DNA of 64,000 bases from Halichondria panicea. Its lineage: Eukaryota > Porifera > Demospongiae > Suberitida > Halichondriidae. Under the pieces are notes generated by a model that saw nothing but the letters and a program-made list of their open reading frames with translations, was not told where the DNA came from and made no database searches. Positions 20,879 to 32,199 of this stretch are shown here, piece by piece. The DNA lies in the NCBI RefSeq assembly GCF_963675165.1, contig NC_087384.1, positions 2,998,501-3,062,500 on the forward strand, given 5' to 3'. Within the stretch, counting starts at the first letter, position 1, and the number at the start of each line of letters is the position of its first letter. Position numbers and translations under genes: made by a program.

Positions 20879-21560
20879 TGAAGCGCGGCAATAAACAATT
20901 GGCGTACTGCAAAAGGAGTGGTTACTCTCTACCTCCCTTTCGGTCCCTTTTGGTTCCTTACCCTGAGCTCACTCTGGGAAAAAGAGGAGGGCTCGTTTTA
21001 CTCAGTTAGCTCAGTTATAATACTTTACATTCATGATCTTTACCTATTCTTAATTGAATGCACAGTTATTGCCAGAGTCAAGTTTTGAGACGAATTCCAA
21101 TTTTTTTTATTTAATACAGTGAGACACTGTACACAAGTTGCTGCTGGAGTGAGTTAGGGTTCGGGTTAGGGAACTCAGGGATAGATGATTATCACAGTTG
21201 TACAAACAGGTCTGTCATTTGACCTCTCTCAACAAGGCTCTGAGCAGTCAAAGAGCCTGTCGGAGATCAACCAGTCCTTCGACTGGGACACTGACGTTTA
21301 TGTGACGTTTATGTGTCAATTTAATAGCGTGTTGCGGATTCGAGTCAAGCTATAGATGAGGTTTGTCTAATTATTGATATGACCCAGAGTAATTCATTTT
21401 TATGTCATGCAGATTTTTATGTCAGCCTAAGCAGCAACATCACACACAAATCACGCACACAATTGTTATTGTTGCATACAATTGTTATGTTCGTATAGGT
21501 TAGTCACATATCATTACGACTTAATCACAGAGTCCACGTGCAACCTCAAGTGTGCTTGGT
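20879..21560. other. Gene-free spacer
   Basis: No coding exon was recognised. It contains a short palindromic stretch of GGGTTAGGG-like sequence near 21155 and AT-rich sequence. Confidence 0.4.
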
Positions 21561-22165
21561 GTAGACCAGGTTAGTCAAGACACATTCAGTCATCACACTA
21601 AACAATCATTATTACCTTACACCCGTGAAAGAGGAGACCACTCCCTTGGACAGCGTACTACTACAGAGTCCTCCCTCGAGTGTACACCTGAATGAGCTTC
21701 TGTCAACACACTAAACAACCTTCAGCATGACAGCGTACTACAGCATGCCACACCCGTGAAAGAGGAGACCACTCCCTTGGACAGCGTACTACTACAGAGT
21801 CCTCCCTCGAGTGTACACCTGAATGAGCAGGTTAGTCAAGTCACATTCTGCATCACATCTAAACAATACAGACTCCTGTGTAGACCTGAATCAACAGGTT
21901 ACACATTCAGTCATCACACTACAGCATGACAGCGTACTACAGCTGAATGAGCAGGTTAGTCAACACACATTCAGTCATCACACTAAACGATCATTATTAC
22001 ACACAGCATGCCACACCCATGAAAGAGGAGCGTACTACAAAGTCCTCCCTCGTAGTCAAGACACATTCTGTCATCACAACCTTCAGCATGACATCGTACT
22101 ACAGAGTCGTGTAGACCTGAATCAGCAGGACACATTCATTATTACATTCATTATTACATTCACAG
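21561..22165. repeat. Complex tandem repeat
   Basis: Blocks such as CACACCCGTGAAAGAGGAGA, CCACTCCCTTGGACAGCGTA, TACAGAGTCCTCCCTCGAGT, GACACATTCAGTCATCACAC and TAAACAATCATTATTAC recur in permuted order with internal deletions. Spacing is irregular, so it is not a CRISPR array. An open frame at 21823-22269 is repeat-derived. Confidence 0.85.
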
Positions 22166-22169
22166 CATG

Positions 22170-23270
22170 CCACAGGTCAAGGCCGCTAGGGCCACGAACT
22201 CCCAGGTGGGGCACCCGACCATTAGGAGCACGAGGGGGCAGCCTTCCGCTCCAATGCAGGAGAGATTAGGGGCAGCGCTTCCCCCTCAACCCCCTCAACA
22301 GCCCAACCATAATTATTGTTTAAGAAACATTTGATTAGTGTGGATGAGAAGGAGCGCACAAGCCCATGTCCAAATTTTTGAAATATGCACCAGACCCCCT
22401 CGCGGCAGAACCCGTCTGGAACCACCTCCTCAACAGAAAGCAGGTCCTGAATTACTGCTGGACCAAGCAGTAGGTGTTAACGGGAAGCTGTCCAAGCTAG
22501 AGGCACCAAGCTAGAGGCAGCACTAAAGTTCCTCAGAGCGACTACGTACTTACAAAGAGTCACTCCACATGTCGGAAGTTATGTTAGGGTGGAAGTGCAC
22601 TTGGAGGAAGAATAAGTCGATCAAGAGAGCCGTAAGGCAAGAAATGATATCCACAGACGGCCTGGAGATGGATGACTTCCTATTTGTCGACCCCATCACT
22701 GATAAACTAATGGACGAGTGCTCAACGATTATATCTATCCCGCTCACATTCAGGTACAATTAGCTAACACTTGACCCTGACCTTATTCTAACCGTATACA
22801 GATCCTGGCAGAGACCTGGAGCAGTTAATAACTGCCTCTTGGCGCAGGATCAGCGTACTCTCTACGTGATCAAGTCATCTGGACGTGGACCTGTACGTCC
22901 AGTACATCCGCCCTGTCCAGATTGACGCTCTCTGGTGGACACAACTTCAATAAATTCAATCAAAGATCAAAGCAGATATTCCACCATTTCGGCTACGAGA
23001 TCTCGTAAGTTAGCTGCTGCAGTGGCAGCTGGACCCGAAGGACACTGCCAGGCACCTCTCCTACTCGACCGAAACAGAGGTACTGCACTACCACACCTTT
23101 GCCTCTGCCTCACACTCTGCAAATGCAGATACACAAAGCGGTCAAAGACAAGGAATTCTCCTCCGACACCTCGGAGGACGAAGTCTACTAGGAAACGAAC
23201 ACGGGAGGACTCGCCGCTCCTAATTCCTAAGAGAGAGCAAGACCTCCGAGGAGATAAAAACTAGATCGAC
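22170..23270 (+). pseudogene. Fragments of an unrecognised, probably mobile-element, protein
   Basis: Several frames contain protein-like blocks: DGLEMDDFLFVDPITDKLMD near 22660-22720, WRISVLYVIKSSGRGPVRPV near 22837-22895, GGHNFNKFNQRSKQIFHHFG near 22935-22995, and an Arg/Pro-rich C-terminal stretch near 23150-23260. Frame changes and stops separate them. I cannot name the family. Confidence 0.35.
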
Positions 23271-23462
23271 AGCACAACTGCAAGGTATTTCTCAGCCTTA
23301 ACAATGCAGAGAGACTGCAAACAGATCTAAACATAAAGTACTCATCATAAGTACTCATGTTTGCAGTCCTGCTGTATTTTTGACCTGTTTACTTCTTCAT
23401 TTATGTCACATGACCACTTATACCCATGATGATGTCATATGAGGGCTTGAAATTAATTAGGA

Positions 23463-23712
23463 CGCAAAAATGTTTCAGAAACTCCTAAAGGACGGGACAC
23501 CTTCCAAAAGGCCAAAAGGGACGGGACAATTTCCAAAAGGGACGGAGAAATTTTTACGAGAAAATTTTGGGACGAAAATATGGAAAATGGGACGAAAAAA
23601 ATGTTTTGGGCGAGGAAGTTTCGTCCCTTTTTTCTTCGCTGGCAGAGGGACGAGATATCGGGACGGGGACATTTTGAGAACAAAAAAGGACGTTTTGGAC
23701 CCTAAAAGGACG
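23463..23712. repeat. GGGACG-rich low-complexity tract
   Basis: Imperfect repeats of AAAAGGGACGGGACAATTTC-like sequence. Long open frames on both strands here are a by-product of the composition. Confidence 0.7.
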
Positions 23713-23719
23713 AACCGGA

Positions 23720-23832
23720 ATCATATTATCTTTATCCCTATCCCTAACCCTATAACTATAACTATAACCCTAACCGAAATGTATTTCTAACGCTAACCTC
23801 TAACCTCCTAACATATCCCTAATACTATATAT
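23720..23832. repeat. Second telomere-like CCCTAA tract
   Basis: Diverged TATCCC, CCCTAACCC and TAACTATAACC units, similar in character to 6889-7035. Confidence 0.55.
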
Positions 23833-23996
23833 ATCCCTATCTTCTATTATAATTTATACAGTTATACAAGTTAACAAATAATATATTGTATAGTGGTGAT
23901 AATTCTTATTGTATAATTGATGTATATTTGTGTATAATTAATACAAGTTATACAACACATTGGGAATGTTTAAAATGAAAACAAAAAATAATAATT

Positions 23997-24420
23997 TGTG
24001 ACAGGGCCTAGGAAAACAACCCTTATGGATGGAGCAAACTAATTAATTGTATTTTATTGCTTAATTAAATAAAGCAGTGCTTAAGCTTCAAATTGATTAC
24101 AATATCACTCACTTTGCACCTTCCTACCCCAAAATATTTTCGGGTGAAAGGGGGACAGTATTGACCTACCGTTTTGAGAAACTAATGTTCGAAGTTCTAT
24201 CCGCATACAAGAACAGCATGAAAAAATTCAATGGCTGCCTTGTAACGGCTATACAAAAAAATTTTCGGATAAAAAATTTTTTTTTAGTTAGAGGAGATAT
24301 TGAAGTTACTTCTTACGAAAGAAAACCAAAATCCTAAAATAGCTCTAAATATTTTACTTTGTAGTGTACTGAACATTATTAGTTTGCTCCATAAGGGTTG
24401 TTTTCCTAGGCCCTGTCACA
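23997..24420. mobile_element. MITE A with TGTGACAGGGCCTAGG ends
   Basis: The inverted repeat is about 36 bp: TGTGACAGGGCCTAGGAAAA at the left, its complement ending at 24420, with CCTTATGGA further in. An 86-codon open frame at 24077-24337 is inside but unrecognised. A relative with a diverged repeat is at 31182-31601. Confidence 0.85.
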
Positions 24421-24429
24421 TTTTTTTAC

Positions 24430-25920
24430 TGTATTATTGTATTATTATGTCAGCACCACTATACAGTTATAATACAGTTATACAATATGTAGTATTGAGC
24501 TATAGCTAAATTTGTGCCTACAGTGTAAAATCTCAAATAAAATGTTATTGGTGTATAAGTATCTACAGTCCTTCTACTACCTCTCTGTAAAATCTGATCC
24601 TCTAAATATATAGTGGTTGGTACAGCACCACTATACAGCTGTGTATAGCAGGATCCGCACCCTTATGGTCTAGCTGCAACGATCTCTGTGATATCCAAGC
24701 TCCAATAATAAGTCGTCTGGTATAGTTAGCACTTAGCCCATACTCGATATAATTATGATGCCTTACTCTAGCCAGATCTCTGCTGTTTGCTCACGTGGCT
24801 TCCTGTGTCCCGCCCACACGTTTATGAATGTAATCCGACCTCATCCCCACATTGGTGACAAGAAGGGTTTAAAAAACCACGTGGATAGCACAACAATTAT
24901 CGGCCACAACATCGGCCACAACAATTATCGGCTTGGTTATGCGCATGTGTAAAAATTAACCATTATTATTAGCTAGCTGCCATGCCAACGTGTACGTGCA
25001 AGCTGTGTTGGAGCGCTGTAGGTAACAGCACATGCGCATTGAGCTGACCAATCAACAATTGCTACAAGATCTAGTGCAGCTAGACAGTGAGGATATCGAT
25101 GCTTGTCGAGTCAGAGGGGAAGAGGGGAGTAAGCTAGAAAATAAAGAGTATAAAGAGTATAATATAAGAGTATAATATAAGTATCAATATAAGTTTGTTT
25201 AGGCTAGTTACATCAGCAGTGGACATCATGTGAAAAAAACAGAAAAGAGCGTCTGCCGATACAACCTCATAGACAAGTTTCAGCAGGTCCTGATTGACCG
25301 TGAGTCCTGATTGACCGTGAGAACATTGACACAGCAAAAATAAACGGACACTTACTGCATTCCGTTTCTTTCAGATTAACGGAAGGCAAGACGGAAGTTC
25401 ATGGGGGCGGGGCTTGACGGTGCCGTTGCTGCAAGTAAATCTCACCGCAACCCACTCTTGGGAGCCGTTTCTTTGCATGCATTGATACAGTTGTACGTAT
25501 AGTTATAAGATGTGTATATACCTCATGTTATTCATGATAAACAATCATCCAAAGGAAAGGAGAGTTTGGGATAGTGTTATTATTACTCTCACTGTAAAGC
25601 AGCTATATCTACTTATTATAGCTGATCCTAGACCTAGATTTAGATTGAATGATGCCCATGACTCTGTAGACGAAGAGAAAACCGTGTCAGATGTAGACTG
25701 ATTCCATGGTCATGGATGATTTCGTATATTCGGTAGATCTTTCTCGACAAAAATTATCAACTCGTATTACCATGCAGTTGTTATAGCTAGCTATTATGTC
25801 AGTGATCTACTCTTATTGCATTGTATAGTGTCTATAGTGTTATAGTGTTGTTATTTGAAGCACACCATGGGTAAAGGTCAAGGGTGGCATGCGCATGCTC
25901 AGAACGTTCCTTTTAGGCGG
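24430..25920. other. Gene-free spacer
   Basis: About 1.5 kb of AT-rich sequence. 24503-24605 repeats the interior of the MITE at 31182-31601. There is an AGTATAATATAAG tandem stretch near 25140-25190 and a short direct repeat (TCCTGATTGACCGTGAG) at about 25288-25321. No gene was recognised. Confidence 0.5.
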
Positions 25921-26628
25921 CTATGTTAAAATTAGCATCTTACCGCACGAAGCTATGGCTAGGTTGTTTATTTGTGCCGATGTGCTTGAACAGCTTGAGG
26001 ACAGCGATCTCCTCTGGTGATGACAGTGCCTATGAAGGAGAGGGGATAGCTACCAGCTTTATGCCAGACGCTGTCTGGGACTGAGGACATGCATGACATG
26101 GACCTAGACGCTAGCGCTATGGACCAGGAGAGGGCTCACTGTGTGACTCTGGTAAGTAGTATAGTATAGCTAGAATATCAGTAGTGTAAGTATAGTATAG
26201 CTAAAATAGAATTAGCAGTAATGAACAGTATTTATGTGAGCTTGTAAAGCTTGTAAATTTCATCAACAGTATCAGGTGTCAACGGGGGTGGGGTGGACCG
26301 GTGGACCGTCTGATGGAAGTGGGTCACTGTCTCACTGTCCAACGATGACGGAGATGAACTACAAAAGTGGTGACGAAGGTACCATACTGCTCTTTACAGT
26401 TCTAAAGAGTGAAGAGATACCTGGTATCACACTCACACTAGCTGTGCAGTTCTAAAGAGATGACAATAGGGCTGATGGTTATACAATGTATACCAGAGGC
26501 GATGGTACACCTTATCAAAACAACCAAATGATACTCACGATGTACTTCTTGGGTGGTAATGGAAAGCATCAGTAATACATGTACGTATTGTACTTCAAAT
26601 TGAGCACTGTTACATTCATATGATGTGA
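25921..26628 (+). mobile_element. piggyBac-type element, copy 4, ends lost and interrupted
   Basis: It matches copies 2, 3 and 5 from the TATGTTAAAATT block before the MARLF start codon through the AT-rich 3' part. The left terminus with its palindrome and the right terminus are missing. An unrelated 306-bp piece occupies about 26264-26570. The short ORF is frameshifted near 26003. Confidence 0.8.
26264..26570 (+). other. Unidentified 306-bp insert in piggyBac copy 4
   Basis: Sequence absent from the other piggyBac copies begins after AAATTTCAT and ends before CAGTAATACATGTACG. One frame is almost open, with a single stop near 26455, and includes a GGNGKH end. It could be part of a longer ancestral copy or a captured fragment. 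No terminal repeats were seen. Confidence 0.45.
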
Positions 26629-26629
26629 C

Positions 26630-26965
26630 CGCGACAAAAGAGTTTCCTGCGTTCCCAAACGGTACAGGAAAATTTTTTTCTCCAATGCACGCACAGATTT
26701 CCCCAGATAAATGTTAGACTTGCCATTGGGAGGAGTCTTGGGATTTGATTGTGTTCAGTGCCTGTCTGTTGAGGTGTTGGTTGTGTCTGGCGTGGGGAGT
26801 GCCCAGGTGGTTGGGTTGAATAGAATATTGGTCCGTTTTTGGCATCTGGTCGCTGAGGAGTCGAGACGTTGCAGCTCAGACCTGTTTTTACACACGAGCA
26901 GTTCCCGCAGGTCATCTCTTTCCAATTGGTACACACAAAAATTGCGGTTAGGTCGGGCTGCACTC
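26630..26965 (-). pseudogene. Cys-rich C-terminal fragment of an unknown polyprotein
   Basis: The minus frame encodes MTCGNCSCVKTGLSCNV, a metal-binding-like cluster similar to tails found on some retroelement polyproteins. It is followed by a Pro/Thr/Gln-rich stretch. No other conserved block adjoins it. Confidence 0.3.
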
Positions 26966-27115
26966 TTTTGAGTGGCCAAGATAATTGAAAAGAACAAATA
27001 AAAGAAGCAGTTCTCAGGACGGACTCAGCACGATTTCGATCACACCGGTCATAACTAGTCTCTACTTAGTCTCTTAGTTCACAGCAACACCAATTATCTA
27101 GAATTAAATTAAACG

Positions 27116-27680
27116 AAGGGGAGGATTGGAAACGAAAATTTTTGCGTGAAACACTCCGCGTTATAGGGCGTGCCTGTCTTGGCTGCCATACAATGTGCTG
27201 TACATAGAAATGGTGAAATTGATCACTTTTAATGTTGAATATTCTAAAAAGTAATGGGTCGACTAAGCAACGCAACCACTATCACTAAACAAATAAATGT
27301 TATAAAAGAAGGAATAGCCCTCACTATGAAGTTGTGAGAGCCCGTGGTGTGTCTAAAAGTATACTAAAGCAGACTATACTGCAAACGTTTATGAGGCATG
27401 AAACCATAGCTCTTTTGCTGTTTAGGCTTCGCAGCAGGGAAAGAGAAAAGTTGACATGGAGTAATTCATTCTATACTCAAAAACAGAGTAAAGACAGCGC
27501 TGTGTAAACTTACTTCTCTAGAGTAACCTCCCAGCCTCTGAGTGATCGCTAGTGGATAGGAGAGCGGTTGAAATACAACCAGAGTACGGTCAAAACAAAA
27601 ATAATCGCGAAATCATAACGCGGAGTGTTTCAACCATTTACACAGGGAGGCCTGGTCGTTTCCAATCCCCTTCCTTTTCA
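27116..27680. mobile_element. MITE with GGATTGGAAAC ends, copy 1
   Basis: Inverted ends GAGGATTGGAAACG and CGTTTCCAATCC bound a segment that also carries the paired inner motifs CACTCCGCGTTATAGGGCG and CGCGGAGTGTTTCA. The interior (ACAATGTGCTGTACATAGAA, CGTGGTGTGTCTAAAAGTAT) is shared with 35448-35660 and 51714-52481. Confidence 0.75.
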
Positions 27681-27729
27681 ATCTCAATCTATGATTTAAC
27701 AGAAAGTGTCCAAAATATTTTGTTGCGTT

Positions 27730-28125
27730 ACAACATATTGAGCCACAGTAAGCTGGCTCAGTACATACCCTGAAGCTATAGGACTGTAAAGACTGCACGA
27801 TGTAGTTTCAGGATTTGCGTTAACACAAATCCTGAAACTTCATCCATGGGATAACAGCAACACATTGAGCCACAGTAAGCTGGTTCAGTCACTCTATACA
27901 TGCATACCCTGTAGCTATGGCTGGAAATAGAAGGACTGTAAATATAAAGGAGACTGCACAATGTATATAGTTTTAGGATTTGCCTTATTAACACAAATCC
28001 TTTATTAACACAAATCCTGAAACTTCATCCACGGGATAACAGCAAAACATATTGAGCCACAGTAAGCTGGCTCAGTCACTCTATACAGCTATAGCTGGGC
28101 TCAGTCACTCTATACAGCTATAGCT
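27730..28125. repeat. Tandem repeat with internal hairpins
   Basis: Three units of about 125-180 bp contain ATTGAGCCACAGTAAGCTGG, AGGACTGTAAAGACTGCAC and a hairpin (AGGATTTG ... CAAATCCT). The unit spans stop-rich frames only. Confidence 0.85.
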
Positions 28126-28760
28126 GGAAAGAGAATTTAACGGAGAGTATGCCAACGGCAGAGGGGAGATAACCTCACTGTTATGCATTATGATTAGTCA
28201 ATTCTTTTGCAACAGCTAAACAGTGACTGAATACACCATTGCCTTAAAAGGGCGTCAGGCTCATAAAATTTTACATTTTTATGTAAACATCAAAATTGTG
28301 TGAAAGTCATAATGTTATGAAGCAGTCTAGATCTATAATAATGAACAATGCCTAGTACCAGTACCATAAAGTATAAATAATTATCAAGTTTCTAGATTTA
28401 ATTTCTTTGTAAATGCATGCCTTGTTAATTTCAAGGTTTGTGTGTAATCTCCACTCAAGTATTTGCAAAGAAAAAAGTGTCAGTCATTCGGATGTACAGC
28501 AGCAACTATGTGTAGCTAAGTAGTTGATCAGCTTATTCAGCTTTTCCCCCAATCTCCTCCCATTAAATTAACTTCCTGTTAATTTCCGGTGTCATAAAAT
28601 TTTAGGCCCCCCATTAACAGCGGTAACATTATGTGACAGTGCATTCTCAAAATACACCAATACAGCAGTCTATGCAGTGCCAGTTACTGAATGCAGCTCT
28701 CCTCACACACACACATTTCATGTATGTACAGTAGTATACCACTGGTCTCACAGCTGCACC
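28126..28760. other. Gene-free spacer
   Basis: AT-rich, with no recognised exon or repeat. Confidence 0.4.
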
Positions 28761-28768
28761 ATGTCATT

Positions 28769-29215
28769 CTATGAATCAGGCCTCATGCAGCCAACTGTCC
28801 CGAATTGGTCAGGCCGAAAGGCCGAAAGGAAACTGCTATTGTGATTCCACCATGATACAACAGTTTTTCTCTTGACTTCTATCTGTGATTCCACATTACT
28901 TGAGAGCTGAGCCAGTGATGCTATTGGAGCATCCCCACAACAATTTACATCTTCTATGTATAGGAAAACATGGAGGAAGATATGAATTGTTGTCTTTATA
29001 CTTTTTTGTCCTAAAATTTGGCTGAGAAAGTAAGCACGAAGTTGCAAAATTTGCAAAATTATGGCGATAGCTATGCAACTCTTACAGGCAGATCCAACAT
29101 TGCGGTAAAGCATGAGTAACTTGAAAGGTAAATCTTCCATTCCATGATAGGCAAGTGATTGCAGAGCTAACCTTACCATATCTCTTGACTTCGTTCTATC
29201 GTGCGATAGCATCAC
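28769..29215 (-). other. Unrecognised 148-codon open frame
   Basis: One long minus frame runs from MMLSHDRTKSRDMVRLALQS to GTVGCMRPDS. It has a hydrophobic middle (residues about 45-85) that could be membrane-embedded. I recognise no family. It may be an exon fragment of a repeat-borne gene. Confidence 0.2.
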
Positions 29216-30157
29216 AATGGAGAGCCTACAATGTTAACAGTTTGGACCCCCTGGAGGGCCTAAACTGTTAACATTCTAGGCCCGGGGGGTTTTATGACAG
29301 CCGCGTGAAATCCCTGTGTTTCCAATCCCTCTCCTCTAGGCTCTACTATCTATGGTCTGTAGTTGCTGTCATACGTGATAACAACATCACTATATGCACT
29401 GCATTATATTTCTGGTTTCTTATAATCATGTCACCAGCCGAGGGTTTGCACTTTAGTGCTCAACCCGAGGAGTCCGTTGGTTTGTTTGTGTGTGACGTGT
29501 GTGTGACATGTGAGTCTAGCACTGCATGGATTAGTTTTAAATGAGCTTCGTTGTCGTATAAAAGCGAGCAAAAGCTAAGCAGCAGGTTGGCAGCTAGCTA
29601 GCTTCACGCGGCCTTTATTCGAGGTACCCTACGTATTTACAGCTGAAGTGATCCCGTACCAGGAACAATGGAAAAGGGTCACTACAATAGAAAGCTAGAA
29701 TTGTGACTGGATGCTGATGCTGTCTGCTCTTATGGGGTGCCATTTGTCTCAAAACTAAATGTTTACCAAAGAGGTCGAGCCAGGTCGATGTTTAGCAATA
29801 GTCGATGTTTAGCAATAGGCATATCAATTCAGCAAAAGTTCGCACATGACCCCCTCAAAATTGCACTGACTGCTATTCTATTCTTAAAGATGTTATGAAA
29901 TTGATAATTATTATAACCTTGGAGCATGCATGATGGGCTTTCATTTAATGTACTGTATGGCTTCATTCAGTAAATAATAGGGGTGACAGATTCTTTACCT
30001 TTCAAAACCGACTGCTCGGAATGTCGTTAAATTTTTTTACGGTATATGTTAAGCCCTTGTTTATGAACTGTGAAAATTTCATGTTGGGGCTCCATTGGGA
30101 TTGGAAGGTCTTATAGAATAGTCCTCGCTGTGACTTATCTCAGTACACTATTGCACA

Positions 30158-30790
30158 CTAGATGTGCAAATATAAAATAAAATAACTTACTCTACTGAGA
30201 CAAAATAACACACATTTACAGAACCTTCTACAATCTTCTTTGACCTTTGTGCTGTGTGTTTTGTCACACCAAATTCCTCCTGAATCTTCTTCACTGTCCA
30301 GCTTTTGGGCAAAACAGTGAGAATTTGCACTTGTTTTTGATACTACTTCAAACTTTTCTTTGAGCTGTTGAATCATCTCACTCCCATCGTCTAAAATGTT
30401 GCCAGTGATAACTGTGTGCTGCATTGCTTCTGTAATCCTCTTAATTTTTTGGCTAGAATAGTTCTTTCCACGGGCTGGAATAAGGTGTTTCACCAATTTC
30501 TGCCAAATATTTATTAATGGTGGAAACAGATGTTGGCACATAGTCAGTCAGGGACTTCAGGTGATGGGGAAGCAGGTTCAGGGAGAAGGTGGTGGTATCT
30601 GCTTGCTAATTTTCTTTCGGCAGGTGTCACAGATCTTGGAGGAAATAGAAAGTTGTGGAGCTTTCTCACACATCCATTCTGTGACAGGTCTTAAGTTGTT
30701 CTTGCGACTTCTCCAATAGTGCCCAGGTAAAATCAAAGGGATTGCGAGCCATTGTTTTTCTTTGTAAGCAGTAGGCTAGGCAGTAGTGCA
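30158..30790 (-). pseudogene. Transposon-borne gene remnant (KICD/CRKK, EFGVTKHTAQRSKK type)
   Basis: On the minus strand the sequence starts with a MARNPFDF-like block, then NLRPVTEWMCEKAPQLSI and KICDTCRKKISKQ (a zinc-binding-like Cys pair). After a degraded middle come LTVLPKSW and KKIQEEFGVTKHTAQRSKKI. This order matches an unnamed multi-copy family I remember from aphids, cnidarians and sponges. Frameshifts and stops are frequent. Its place between inverted arms suggests it is cargo or a transposition gene of the foldback element. Confidence 0.5.
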
Positions 30791-31181
30791 CTGTAAAAAT
30801 TGACTGCTGCTAATAAAATTATTGGTTGCACTAAGGAAAAAGGAGGTTGTCCTTGTTCAAGCTATCATTCTTTGATACATGCATGATCAAACACACAATT
30901 ATTTTTAATTAAATAAACACAAACAGTGTTAGTGTGTGCAATAGTGTACTGAGAGAGGCATATGTACTATTCTATAGGACTACATATCTTTCAATCCCAA
31001 TGGACCCCCAACATGAAATGTTCACAGTTCATAAATAAGGGCCTAAGTATACACCTAAAAAAAATTTACGAAATTCCGAGCAGTCTGTTTTGAAAGATCA
31101 AAGGTTCAATTCACAAAGAATCTGTCACCCCTATTATTTACCAAATGAAGCCATACAGTACATGCATGCTCCGAGGTTATA

Positions 31182-31601
31182 TGTGACAGGCTCTGGGAAA
31201 ACCAGACTATTGGAGCAGAATTTAGTATTGAGCTACAGCTAAATTTATGCCTACAGTATAAAATCTCAAATAAAATGTTATTGATGTATAAGTATCTACA
31301 GCCCTTCTACTACCTCTCTGTAAAATCTGATGCTCTAAATCCAACTCTTTCCATCGAAACGCTTCGTCCAAACTTTCGCTATTACCTTATTTTTCCTAAT
31401 TAAGCAATCTTTGAGAGCCGTTTTTCTCGATACTACATTTTACGGCTTCGAGTTTCCAACGCGCATAACTCGGGTATGAAACTAGGTATGTGAAAACTAA
31501 GCATATCATTGTGTAGGCAATGCTCTGCTCTATCACTTGGTACATTAATCACCAAAATTTTAGTCTGCTCCAATAGTCTGGTTTTCCTAGAGCCTGTCAC
31601 A
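31182..31601. mobile_element. MITE B with TGTGACAGGCTCTGGGAAAA ends
   Basis: Terminal inverted repeats of about 36 bp (TGTGACAGGCTC... and its near complement ending TGTCACA) lie in the right arm of the foldback element. The uninterrupted left arm shows the empty site (GGTTATAATAATTATC), so this is a later insertion, probably at TA. Confidence 0.85.
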
Positions 31602-31797
31602 TATTATCAATTTCATAACATCTTTAAGAATAGGAAAGTTACAAGGACTTGAATAGCAGTCAGTGCAGTAAAACAGTGCAGACAAAATGTGGAATGTTTA
31701 GTGGCTATAACCACAAAGCCATACAACATTATGACGCAATTCCGAGGGGGTCATGTGCGAACTTTTGCTGAATTGATATGGAATTACCCAATAGCAA

Positions 31798-32032
31798 AGC
31801 TACCAACCAGATCACACAATGTGCAGATATTAGGGCGTGGTTTCTTGTGATACGCCTTAATAATTGTGCTAGAGATGCCCTACTGCCTAATTATACCCAG
31901 TGCTCTACTAAATAAACCGCTGTTTGTAACAGCAGTAGTAATCTTGCAACTAGCTAGCACAATTTTAATTAAGTATCACAAGAAACCACGCTCTAATATC
32001 TGCACTTTGTGCGATCTGGTAGCTTCGCTCAT
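31798..32032. mobile_element. Small MITE with arms of about 75 bp
   Basis: GCAAAGCTACCAACCAGATC through AATTGTGCTAG (31798-31876) is inverted at 31955-32032 (CTAGCACAATT through GGTAGCTTCGCTC). The short centre has no gene. Confidence 0.75.
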
Positions 32033-32150
32033 CGACCTGGTTGCTAAACATCGACCTGGTCGCTAAACATCGATCTGGTCTGCAAAGATCTGGTTGCTAA
32101 ACATCGATCTGTTAAGCATAAATTTGTCTCTAAACATCGATCTGGTATCG
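32033..32150. repeat. Tandem repeat of about 18-21 bp
   Basis: Five or six imperfect copies of CATCGACCTGGTYGCTAAA. Two inverted copies occur at 29772-29821 at the opposite end of the foldback element. Confidence 0.85.
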
Positions 32151-32199
32151 ACTCTTTTTTAGTTTTGAGACTAACGGCACCCCATAGACTCTGGGACCT

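Larger units (their letters stand above)
29730..32195. mobile_element. Large inverted-repeat (foldback-like) element
   Basis: The left arm (29730-30120) and right arm (30970-32195) are inverted copies. Outermost, TGGGGTGCCATTTGTCTCAA pairs with the GAGACTAACGGCACCCCAT region near 32170. Next, GGTCGATGTTTAGCAATAG pairs with the GCTAAACATCGACC array at 32040-32150. Innermost, CAGCAAAAGTTCGCACATGA pairs with its complement near 31760, and the AATGTACTGTATGGC/CCCCTATTATT blocks also pair. The right arm has grown by insertion of MITE B and a second small MITE. The centre carries the gene remnant at 30158-30790. Confidence 0.8.

Noticed and set aside
21561-22165. Irregular repeats that could be mistaken for a CRISPR array
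   Set aside because: Repeats vary in length and order, there are no equal-length unique spacers, no cas genes are present, and the context is eukaryotic.
23470-23790. 106-codon open frame and overlapping minus frames
   Set aside because: They are produced by GGGACG-type low-complexity repeats and show no domain.
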